This document shows, piece by piece, positions 1-5,341 of a stretch of 6,187 nt of DNA; within the stretch, counting starts at the first letter, position 1; each line of letters opens with the position of its first letter. A model generated the notes under the pieces. The model was not told where the DNA came from, ran no database searches, and saw only the letters and a program-made list of their open reading frames with translations. The translations under genes and the position numbers were made by a program. Origin of the DNA: Acidobacteriota bacterium. GTDB taxonomy: Bacteria; Acidobacteriota; Blastocatellia; Pyrinomonadales; Pyrinomonadaceae. The stretch lies in the NCBI GenBank assembly GCA_029777145.1, contig JAKOSS010000786.1, positions 1-6,187 of the forward strand, given 5' to 3'.

Positions 1-487
1 GCAAACCGAGCAGTTTTGGAAACTGGCCAAGCGCGATGATCAATCCGACGCCGGAAAGATAACCGCTGACGACCGGGTATGGAATGTATTTGATGAGTTG
101 GCCGCCCTTCAGCAAGCCGTAAAGCGCTTGGAGAAAGGCCGACAGCAATGCCGTCAGCGCGAGCAGTCCCGGGATCCGTTCGGCGGGAACCTGTCCGTCG
201 ACGAGGGTAATCGCGAGACCTGACAGCACGGCTGCCGCCGGCGCGCAGGGGGCCGTCACAAGTGCCGGCGTGCCGCCGACGAACGGTGCGACAAGTCCGA
301 GCGCCGCCGCGCCGATCATTCCGACAAGCGCTCCCTGACCGGCCAATTCCGGCGAGATCGCCGAAAATACGAGAACACCGAAGGCGATCGAGGACGGCAG
401 TGCGACGAGCATCGACGCGAGTCCACCCCAGAATTCGTTGATAAAGTGGAAACCGGAAGCTTTGGCCGCGGATGTGGTGGTAGTCAT
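1..487 (-). CDS. SulP family anion transporter, N-terminal part (cut by window edge)
   Basis: Reading the minus strand from the ATG at 487-485 gives 162 codons open to the window edge, so the C-terminal two thirds or more (remaining membrane helices and any STAS domain) are outside. SulP/SLC26 proteins are inner-membrane carriers of sulfate, bicarbonate or other anions. What shows this: a hydrophobic first helix with VALPSSIAFG (residues 28-37), a Gly/Ala-rich second helix (about 51-71), a third segment GGTPALVTAPCAPAAAV (71-87) at the position of the usual SGPT-type anion-site motif, and the very SulP-like stretch LIKYIPYPVVSGYLSG (131-146) followed by GQFPKLLG. The start is supported by GGGAG at 498-494 on the minus strand, 6 nt before the ATG. 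The third segment reads TAPCAPAAA instead of the usual GPT/GPTAAM, which suggests a divergent subfamily. The substrate cannot be assigned. Family confident, ion not. Confidence 0.88.
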   Translation of the reverse strand, partial: MTTTTSAAKASGFHFINEFWGGLASMLVALPSSIAFGVLVFSAISPELAGQGALVGMIGAAALGLVAPFVGGTPALVTAPCAPAAAVLSGLAITLVDGQVPAERIPGLLALTALLSAFLQALYGLLKGGQLIKYIPYPVVSGYLSGVGLIIALGQFPKLLGL

Positions 488-549
488 TGTATTCTCCCGG
501 CTGTTCTGTGGGAGGACGGCGACCGAACTAAGAGAAATACTCTGGTTTC

Positions 550-578
550 ATCATAAGCCCGCCTGGTCAGTTTGGGAA
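550..578 (-). promoter_or_regulatory. possible promoter for the SulP gene
   Basis: On the minus strand, a -10-like TATGAT (plus coordinates 550-555) lies 17 bp from a poor -35-like TTCCCA (573-578). This would give a leader of about 55 nt before the ATG at 487. The -35 matches consensus at only 4 of 6 positions and falls inside the first 9-bp repeat unit, so this is a weak call. Confidence 0.25.
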
Positions 579-711
579 GTTGAGCAAGTTGAGGAAGTTG
601 AGGAAGTTGAGGAAGTTTTGGAAGTTGAGGAAGTTGAGGAGGTTTTGGAAGCAGGAGTCAGTACCGCCTTGTCATTTTGGGAAGTTGAGGAGGTTTTGGA
701 AGTTTGGGAAG
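571..711. repeat. 9-bp-period tandem repeat, two blocks in a 60-bp higher-order unit
   Basis: Block A (571-651) is nine consecutive 9-mers of the types TTGAGGAAG, TTTTGGAAG, TTTGGGAAG and TTGAGGAGG. Block B (676-711) is four more of the same types. Each block is followed by a 24-bp tail beginning AAGCA...GTACCG: GTACCG sits at 661-666 after block A and at 721-726 after block B, exactly 60 bp apart. The last four 9-mers of block A plus tail (616-675) therefore align without gaps to block B plus tail (676-735), indicating a 60-bp duplication on top of the 9-bp array. Both strands have short open frames through it (Glu/Val-rich or Ser/Thr-rich), but these are a by-product of a period divisible by three. 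Confidence 0.9.
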
Positions 712-740
712 CAATGGTTGGTACCGGCTGCGTCAGCGTT

Positions 741-781
741 CGCAATCGCAAATCGCAAATCGCAAATCTAAAATCGCAAAT
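741..781. repeat. 7-bp-period tandem repeat (CGCAAAT)n
   Basis: Units read CGCAAT, CGCAAAT, CGCAAAT, CGCAAAT, CTAAAAT, CGCAAAT, so five 7-mers follow a first unit one base short. Related single copies occur nearby: GGCAAATCG at 801-809 and AATCGCAAAT at 1029-1038. The period is not divisible by three, so this array is unlikely to be a coding repeat. Confidence 0.88.
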
Positions 782-810
782 CGAAAGGGCGGTAGCGACC
801 GGCAAATCGA

Positions 811-842
811 GAGTGGGTGGACGGGAAAGCGGGCGAGCTGGC
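811..842. repeat. 8-bp-period purine-rich tandem repeat
   Basis: Four degenerate 8-mers in register: GAGTGGGT, GGACGGGA, AAGCGGGC, GAGCTGGC (core GAGYGGGM). The same unit type forms the array at 6147-6185, about 5.3 kb away, so this is a recurring repeat type and not chance low complexity. Confidence 0.7.
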
Positions 843-867
843 GGATTACAATAACCCAAGGATGTCA

Positions 868-979
868 GGGCTCTAGCCCACCTTCGGCTAAAGCCGCAGA
901 TCATGCTGAATCCCGTTCCGTTCGTTAAAACGAACGGCAATTCATGGAGAACCTCTTCGTTAGCGACCGGGTCGCCCGG
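868..979. repeat. run of short perfect hairpins (REP/MITE-like candidate)
   Basis: Four inverted repeats follow one another. GGGCT-CT-AGCCC (868-879) and CGGCT-AA-AGCCG (885-896) have 5-bp stems. CCGTTCGTT-AA-AACGAACGG (918-937) has a 9-bp perfect stem, extendable by GAAT/ATTC at 908-911/940-943. CCGGG-TCG-CCCGG (967-979) overlaps an alternative GCGACC-G-GGTCGC (963-975). A weaker AGCGT/ACGCT pair with a 9-nt loop follows at 987-1005. No T-run follows any stem on either strand, so these are not ordinary intrinsic terminators. Three stems with 2-nt centres point to cruciform or dispersed-palindrome (REP-like) DNA, or to a structured transcript. No open frame or transposase is associated. Confidence 0.6.
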
Positions 980-1104
980 AAGGACGAGCGTGATGGATGA
1001 ACGCTGAAGCTAGCCAAAAATCCTAGTCAATCGCAAATTGCGGAGCGAGAGCCGATGGCGAATCGGTTCATTAGTTAGCCTTCAGAGCAAAACAAGCAGA
1101 GTAT

Positions 1105-2547
1105 TCACTTGAGATCCGTCAATTCCTCCTCCGTCATTCTAAAGTCGTCAGCAATATTGACGTTGGCCTCCTCTCCAAGGATCCCGATCCTACGATTTTT
1201 CCCCACCGCTTCAGCGACACGCGCCTCGACGAGCGTTCGAATCCGGTTCAGTTCTTGTTCCGAATCAGCTTCGAATCTGAGCACGAGGATCGCCTGCGTG
1301 TTCGAGGCGCGGACAAGACCCCAACCGTGCTCGAAGACGATCCGGGCGCCGTCGATCGTGATCACCTTGTTCGTTTTCGAGAACTCGTCGGCGATACGAG
1401 CGACAACATCAAACTTCGTTTCGTCAGGACAATCGACTCGCAGTTCCGGAGTCAAATAAGTCGGCGGAAGGTCGCTGAGAAGTTCGGACAGGTTTTTATC
1501 CGTATGAGAAAGGATCTCGAGCACCCGAGCGCCGGCGTAAGTCGCGTCGTCGAAACCGTAAAACTTGTCGGCAAAGAAGATGTGACCGCTCATTTCACCC
1601 GCGAGCGCGGCGTGCGTTTCCTTCATTTTCGCCTTGATCAGCGAATGGCCGGCCTTGAACATGATCGGGTTTCCGCCATGCGCGGCGATGTCGTCAAAGA
1701 GGTTCTGCGAGCATTTGACCTCGGCGATGATCGTCGCGCCGGGTTTCGTCTTCAGCACTTCGCGCGAGAGCAGGACCATCAATTCGTCGCCCCAGATGAT
1801 GCGGCCCGTCTCGTCGATGACGCCGATCCGGTCGCCGTCGCCGTCGAACGCGATGCCAATGTCTGCGCCGGATCCGCGCACGCCCTCGATGCAGTCTTCA
1901 AGGTTCTCGGCGACTGTCGGATCGGGATGATGATTCGGGAAATTGCTGTCAGGTTCGGTAAAGAGCTTCACGAGTTCGACTCCGAGCCGTTCGTAAACCG
2001 GCACCGCCGTCACTCCGCCCATTCCGTTTCCGCCGTCAACGACCGCTTTCATCCGCCTCGTTCCGAGCTTGATCTTCGAGACGATATCCTCGCAATAATC
2101 TTCGAGAACATCGACCATCTCGACCGATCCCGACCCGCACTCGAATTCACCCGCCAAAGCGATCTCCTTGATCTCCTGGATCTGTGATCCGAACAGCGTC
2201 TGCTTGCCGAGACAGATCTTGAAGCCATTGTGATCAGGAGGGTTGTGCGATCCGGTGATCATCACGCCGCCGTCGGTGCCACGAGTAAAAACAGTGTGAT
2301 AAAGAACCGGCGTCGGAACGCGTCCGACGAGCATTACATCGCAGCCGGAATCGTTGAATCCTTTTGTCAGGAGATCGCAGAAACGCGGCGAACTGATCCG
2401 CGCGTCGTAGCCGACGGCGATCACCCGAGCGTCGTTCTGACGGAAGAAAGTACCGATTGCCCGCGCGAGAATTTCGACGGTACGGTCGGTCAATTGCGGC
2501 CCGACGATTCCCCGTATGTCGTATTCCCTGAAGATGTTCGTGTTCAT
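1105..2547 (-). CDS. phosphomannomutase/phosphoglucomutase (alpha-D-phosphohexomutase family)
   Basis: A complete 480-residue cytoplasmic enzyme that interconverts hexose-6-phosphate and hexose-1-phosphate through a phosphoserine, feeding GDP-mannose or UDP/dTDP-glucose synthesis. The four family motifs are in order: FREYDIRG (6-13) at the N-terminus; the catalytic loop TGSHNP with Ser100 (98-103); the Mg2+ loop DGDGDR (235-240); the sugar-specificity loop GEMSGH (317-322); and the C-terminal phosphate-binding RASNTQ (413-418). GEMSGH and the FREYDIRG start resemble the dual-specificity AlgC/ManB group rather than GlmM, which uses a GEqSGH-type loop. Length fits the family. The ATG at 2547 is chosen because it directly precedes the conserved N-terminus. 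No good Shine-Dalgarno precedes it, while a promoter lies immediately upstream, so the message may be nearly leaderless. Mannose versus glucose preference cannot be settled by eye. Confidence 0.95.
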   Translation of the reverse strand: MNTNIFREYDIRGIVGPQLTDRTVEILARAIGTFFRQNDARVIAVGYDARISSPRFCDLLTKGFNDSGCDVMLVGRVPTPVLYHTVFTRGTDGGVMITGSHNPPDHNGFKICLGKQTLFGSQIQEIKEIALAGEFECGSGSVEMVDVLEDYCEDIVSKIKLGTRRMKAVVDGGNGMGGVTAVPVYERLGVELVKLFTEPDSNFPNHHPDPTVAENLEDCIEGVRGSGADIGIAFDGDGDRIGVIDETGRIIWGDELMVLLSREVLKTKPGATIIAEVKCSQNLFDDIAAHGGNPIMFKAGHSLIKAKMKETHAALAGEMSGHIFFADKFYGFDDATYAGARVLEILSHTDKNLSELLSDLPPTYLTPELRVDCPDETKFDVVARIADEFSKTNKVITIDGARIVFEHGWGLVRASNTQAILVLRFEADSEQELNRIRTLVEARVAEAVGKNRRIGILGEEANVNIADDFRMTEEELTDLK

Positions 2548-2556
2548 TGTCTGCCG

Positions 2557-2585
2557 ATTGTAAGCCCTCTCACCGACTTAAACAA
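2557..2585 (-). promoter_or_regulatory. sigma70-like promoter of the phosphohexomutase gene
   Basis: On the minus strand, -35 TTGTTT (plus coordinates 2580-2585), a 17-bp spacer, then -10 TACAAT (2557-2562). The expected transcription start is near 2550, only about 3 nt before the ATG at 2547. The transcript would be essentially leaderless, in line with the lack of a ribosome binding site. Confidence 0.6.
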
Positions 2586-2606
2586 TCAACAGTTAGACAT
2601 TCACAA

Positions 2607-2635
2607 TTAACTAGAAACCCGTCTTTTGCTATACT
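2607..2635 (+). promoter_or_regulatory. sigma70-like extended -10 promoter of the VWA gene pair
   Basis: -35 TTAACT (2607-2612), a 17-bp spacer and -10 TATACT (2630-2635), preceded by TGC to give an extended -10 (TGCTATACT). The start would be near 2642, leaving a leader of about 64 nt before the ATG at 2706. It is back to back with the mutase promoter, with 21 bp between the two -35 boxes, so a regulator bound between them could affect both units. Confidence 0.6.
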
Positions 2636-2705
2636 TTCACCTTTGTCAGACGGGCAACAGGACTCCGCTGTTCGGCATCGTAAAGTGGCGTCCAATACGA
2701 AGTTT

Positions 2706-3686
2706 ATGAAAAATCTTTCTCGACTCTTATTCACGCTGACGGCGATCCTCGTTTACGCCGCCGTCGGATTTTCGCAGACACCGACGCCGACTCCCACCCC
2801 GACGAATGAAGACTCGCCGACGAAGGTGTTCGAGGTCCGGTTGCCGGTAACTGTTGAAGACAAGGACAAAAAGCTTGTCAGCGGATTGTCGCGCGATGAT
2901 TTTGTCGTTCTCGAAGACGGTGTTGAGCAGGACGTGACGTTCTTCACCGACGAAAAGACAAATCCGGAGGTTTGGGTCGGCGTGCTGATGGACACTTCGG
3001 CATCGACGAAAGGCAAGCTCAAATTCTCGAAGGAAGCGGCGAAGAATTTTCTTTACACGGTACTCAAGGTCCGCAAAGACCGAGCGGCCTTCATGACATT
3101 CGACAACGAGGTCAACCTGCTTCAGGATTTCACCGACAAGACGGACCTTCTCGATAAGGCCGTCGACAAAGTGAACAAAGTCGGATCGCAAACCGCGCTT
3201 TACGACGCGGTCTGGCAATTCGTCGACGAGAAACTCCGCAATGCGCCGGGCCGGCGCGTTGTTGTGGTGATCACCGACGGTGACGATACGTTCAGCCGCG
3301 CGGAACTTCAGGACGTCATCGATATTGCGCAGCGAACCGAAACCACAATTTTCGGCATCTCGACAAAGGAAGGTTTTCTTGGCGTCGTCCCGGGCGTTGA
3401 AGTCGGGACGATCAAGGACAAGGGCGACAAGTTTCTGACGCAAATGTCCGAAGACACCGGCGGCAAATCGTTCTTCCTTGCCGACATGTATGCGCTGGAG
3501 AAGGCGTTCAAGAAGATCAGCGACGAACTGAAGTCGCAGTACACGCTGACTTACCGTCCGGCGAATCAAAACCAGGACGGTCGTTTGCGGAAGATCGAGG
3601 TCAGGTTCCGAAATCGGGAAGATGAAAAGAAATACCGGATTCGGACGAAATCGAGTTACAGAGCGGTCAAGGACACGCTCAGATAA
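2706..3686 (+). CDS. secreted VWFA-related domain protein (first of tandem pair)
   Basis: A 326-residue protein of the acidobacterial 'VWFA-related domain' type. A signal peptide (1 to about 23: Lys/Arg start, hydrophobic core, GFS before a likely cut) is followed by a Thr-Pro repeat (25-32), a small beta domain ending in LSRDDFVVLEDG (61-72), then the VWA domain. The metal-ion-dependent adhesion site is complete: DTSAS (96-100), Thr163 in QTALYDA, and Asp191 in TDGDD. The C-terminus has the conserved LKSQYTLTYRP (275-285). The frame stays open upstream to 2547, but ATG 2706 is chosen because the signal peptide begins there and the added residues look non-coding. The Shine-Dalgarno is weak (GAAG, 3 nt upstream). 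Likely exported and binding a divalent metal and a protein or matrix ligand. Ligand and process unknown. Confidence 0.92.
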   Translation: MKNLSRLLFTLTAILVYAAVGFSQTPTPTPTPTNEDSPTKVFEVRLPVTVEDKDKKLVSGLSRDDFVVLEDGVEQDVTFFTDEKTNPEVWVGVLMDTSASTKGKLKFSKEAAKNFLYTVLKVRKDRAAFMTFDNEVNLLQDFTDKTDLLDKAVDKVNKVGSQTALYDAVWQFVDEKLRNAPGRRVVVVITDGDDTFSRAELQDVIDIAQRTETTIFGISTKEGFLGVVPGVEVGTIKDKGDKFLTQMSEDTGGKSFFLADMYALEKAFKKISDELKSQYTLTYRPANQNQDGRLRKIEVRFRNREDEKKYRIRTKSSYRAVKDTLR

Positions 3687-3701
3687 TTTTGGGTTTTGCT
3701 T

Positions 3702-4796
3702 GTGAGTAAACGTGGTTTTCTGATTTTTCTCGTGGTTCTCGCTTTCGTGGCGGGCGGGCTTTTGGTAGACGACGCGTCGCACGCGCAGGAGCGGCCGGAG
3801 ACAAAGTCGCCGACCCCGACGCCGACTCCGGTTGATGACGACGAACCGATTCGCGTCAACACCGAACTCGTGAACGTATTGTTCACCGCGCAGGATCGCA
3901 ACCGGCGTTTGCTGACGGATCTCAAGAAAGAAGACGTCAAATTGTTCGAAGACGGTGAAGCGCAGGACACGGTTGAGTTCAGCCGCCAGGTTGATCTGCC
4001 GCTGAGCCTCGCGATCCTGATCGACACGAGCGCGTCGCAGGAGCGGACTTTGCCTGAAGAGAAAGCGGCGGCGAAATCGTTCGTCGAATCGGTCGTCCGA
4101 CCTGTCAAAGACGAGGTCGCGATCATATCTTTCACCGGTGAAGCGACGCTCGAGCAGGGCATGACGAGCAATGTCCAACGTCTGCAACGGGCGATCGACC
4201 GGGTCGAGTTCGTTCCGCCTTCAGGATACATCGGCGGCGGCATTGTGACGGGCGGACGTGTTCCCGGAACTCCGCCGATCTCAGGCGGAAATCAGCAGAT
4301 ACAGGGATCGACCGCGATCTGGGATGCGATCTGGGTGACTTCGGACGAGGTGCTTGGACCGGCTCCCGACAGAACGCGCCGCGCGATCATTTTGCTCACC
4401 GACGGCTACAATACGTTCGGGAAGAAGAAACTCGATGACGCCGTGCAGTCGGCGTTGAAATCGGAAGCGGTCATCTATGCGATCGGGATCGGCGACAACT
4501 TTTATTCGGGTGTCGACGAGGGAGTCCTCAAGAAACTCAGCGAGCGGACGGGCGGTCGGGCGTTCTTCCCGCGCGACGAAACTGAGCTGCGGCGGGCGTT
4601 CCAGCAGATCCAGATCGAGATGCGTTCGCAATATCTGATCTCATACGAGCCGACGAACCAGAAGCGCGACGGATCGTACCGCAAGATCGAGATCCAGATC
4701 GTCAATTCGGAACTTTCGAAACAGAAGACAACGGTCACGCACCGGCAAGGATATTTCGCGAAGAGCGAGGCCACGCCGACGCCGTCACCGCAATAG
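3702..4796 (+). CDS. secreted VWFA-related domain protein (second of tandem pair)
   Basis: A paralogue of the preceding gene: 364 residues from GTG 3702, 15 bp after the upstream stop, so probably one operon. A TTG at 3696 is an alternative start adding two residues; neither has a clear ribosome binding site. Signal peptide about 1-28 (cut after SHA), then SPTPTPTPV (37-44), the small beta domain ending in LKKEDVKLFEDG (74-85), then the VWA domain with an intact MIDAS: DTSAS (108-112), Thr204 in STAIWDA, Asp234 in TDG. The C-terminal MRSQYLISYEP (307-317) matches the conserved end of its neighbour. It differs by a Gly/Pro-rich insert of about 29 residues (174-202) just before the MIDAS threonine, and by a Thr-Pro tail (358-363). 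Exported and metal-dependent by inference; partner unknown. A strong terminator follows. Confidence 0.9.
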   Translation: MSKRGFLIFLVVLAFVAGGLLVDDASHAQERPETKSPTPTPTPVDDDEPIRVNTELVNVLFTAQDRNRRLLTDLKKEDVKLFEDGEAQDTVEFSRQVDLPLSLAILIDTSASQERTLPEEKAAAKSFVESVVRPVKDEVAIISFTGEATLEQGMTSNVQRLQRAIDRVEFVPPSGYIGGGIVTGGRVPGTPPISGGNQQIQGSTAIWDAIWVTSDEVLGPAPDRTRRAIILLTDGYNTFGKKKLDDAVQSALKSEAVIYAIGIGDNFYSGVDEGVLKKLSERTGGRAFFPRDETELRRAFQQIQIEMRSQYLISYEPTNQKRDGSYRKIEIQIVNSELSKQKTTVTHRQGYFAKSEATPTPSPQ

Positions 4797-4816
4797 CGCC
4801 GTATCTGTGTTGATCT

Positions 4817-4844
4817 AAACTGCCCGTTGAACCGGGCAGTTTTT
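4817..4844 (+). terminator. rho-independent terminator after the VWA pair
   Basis: A perfect 10-bp stem, AAACTGCCCG (4817-4826) and CGGGCAGTTT (4833-4842), with the 6-nt loop TTGAAC, running into TTTTT (4840-4844). It ends 14 bp before the start of the next gene. Confidence 0.92.
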
Positions 4845-4858
4845 GCTTTCGGAAGACA

Positions 4859-5341
4859 TTGAGCAAGAGCAGCTACCAATTCATCACAGTTTGGAAACTC
4901 GACGCACCGCTCGAAAGCGTTTGGGCGGAGATCAAGGACTCTGAGTCGTGGCCTTCGTGGTGGCGCGGGGTTCTGAGTGTGGAAAAACTGCGTGACGGAG
5001 ACGATTCGGGTGTTGGAGCCGTTCATCGTTCAACCTGGCGCAGTGCTCTTCCTTACAATCTTCAGTTCGATTCGGAGGTCGTTGGGATCGACGAACCATG
5101 TTCGATCGAGGTCCGTGCTTTCGGCGAACTTGAGGGCTCGGGAATTTGGACTCTGACGTCGGAACCGGACGGTTCGACGCTTGTCCGGTACGATTGGCGC
5201 GTCGAAACCAACAAGGCATGGATGCGGGTTCTCGCGCCGATTATGAAGCCCTTCTTTCGCTGGAATCACGATGTTATCATGGCGTGGGGCGGCGAGGGTC
5301 TTGCCCGCAAACTCAACTGCAAACTGATCGAGAACATCTGA
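4859..5341 (+). CDS. SRPBCC (START/Bet v1-like) family protein
   Basis: A 160-residue protein without a signal peptide. The N-terminal YQFITVWKLDAPLESVWAEIKD (6-27) is the first strand and helix of the helix-grip fold used by polyketide cyclase/lipid-transport-like SRPBCC proteins. WPSWWRGV (31-38) is the Trp-rich loop usual after it. Alternating strands follow (YNLQF, SIEVRAFGEL, GIWTLTSE, STLVRYDWRVET), then a long C-terminal helix (about 120-155). Such proteins bind hydrophobic ligands in a central cavity; here the ligand is unknown. The start is TTG 4859, with GGAAG only 3 nt upstream. No later start would keep the first strand. It lies just after a terminator with no evident promoter of its own, and its stop overlaps the best-placed start of the next gene. 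Fold assignment good, function not assignable. Confidence 0.82.
   Translation: MSKSSYQFITVWKLDAPLESVWAEIKDSESWPSWWRGVLSVEKLRDGDDSGVGAVHRSTWRSALPYNLQFDSEVVGIDEPCSIEVRAFGELEGSGIWTLTSEPDGSTLVRYDWRVETNKAWMRVLAPIMKPFFRWNHDVIMAWGGEGLARKLNCKLIENI

Larger units (their letters stand above)
488..1104. other. 617-bp region without a credible gene
   Basis: Between the SulP start (487) and the mutase stop (1105) I find no convincing coding sequence. Open frames crossing it on both strands are low-complexity translations of the 9-bp and 7-bp arrays. The region holds the three tandem arrays, the hairpin run and two further small inverted repeats: CGCAA-A-TTGCG (1032-1042) and CCGAT-GGCGA-ATCGG (1052-1066). 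The last lies 39 bp downstream of the mutase stop on its strand and may slow or protect the 3' end, but no U-tract follows it, so no terminator is called for that gene. Confidence 0.75.

Noticed and set aside
741..781. CGCAAAT array considered as a CRISPR-like or iteron/origin element
   Set aside because: Units are contiguous with no spacers, so not CRISPR. No replication initiator gene or DnaA-box cluster is present, so an origin is not supported.
438..940. Open frames on both strands through the repeat arrays (Glu/Val-rich, Lys/Leu/Arg-rich and Ser/Thr-rich small proteins)
   Set aside because: The low complexity follows from the 9-bp period keeping frame. There is no ribosome binding site, one frame overlaps the SulP start antisense, and the sequence degenerates once the 7-bp array begins.
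1032..1066. Small inverted repeats considered as the terminator of the phosphohexomutase gene
   Set aside because: The stems are only 5 bp and no T-run follows on the minus strand.
1255..2187. 310-codon open frame on the plus strand antisense to the phosphohexomutase
   Set aside because: It mirrors a fully conserved enzyme in a moderately GC-rich gene; the translation is Arg/Asp/Val-rich with no recognisable domain.
2547..2705. N-terminal extension of the first VWA protein in the same frame
   Set aside because: It would place 53 unrelated residues before a clear signal peptide, and the promoter at 2607-2635 lies inside it.
2645..2705. Leader of the VWA operon considered as a riboswitch
   Set aside because: It is only about 64 nt with one weak 5-bp hairpin (AACAG/CTGTT) and a 4-bp outer pairing; it matches no riboswitch consensus that I know.
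2727..4187. 486-codon minus-strand open frame spanning both VWA genes
   Set aside because: It is antisense to two genes with intact domain motifs and crosses their intergenic gap. The composition (Arg, Phe, Asp, Val runs) is typical of a shadow frame.
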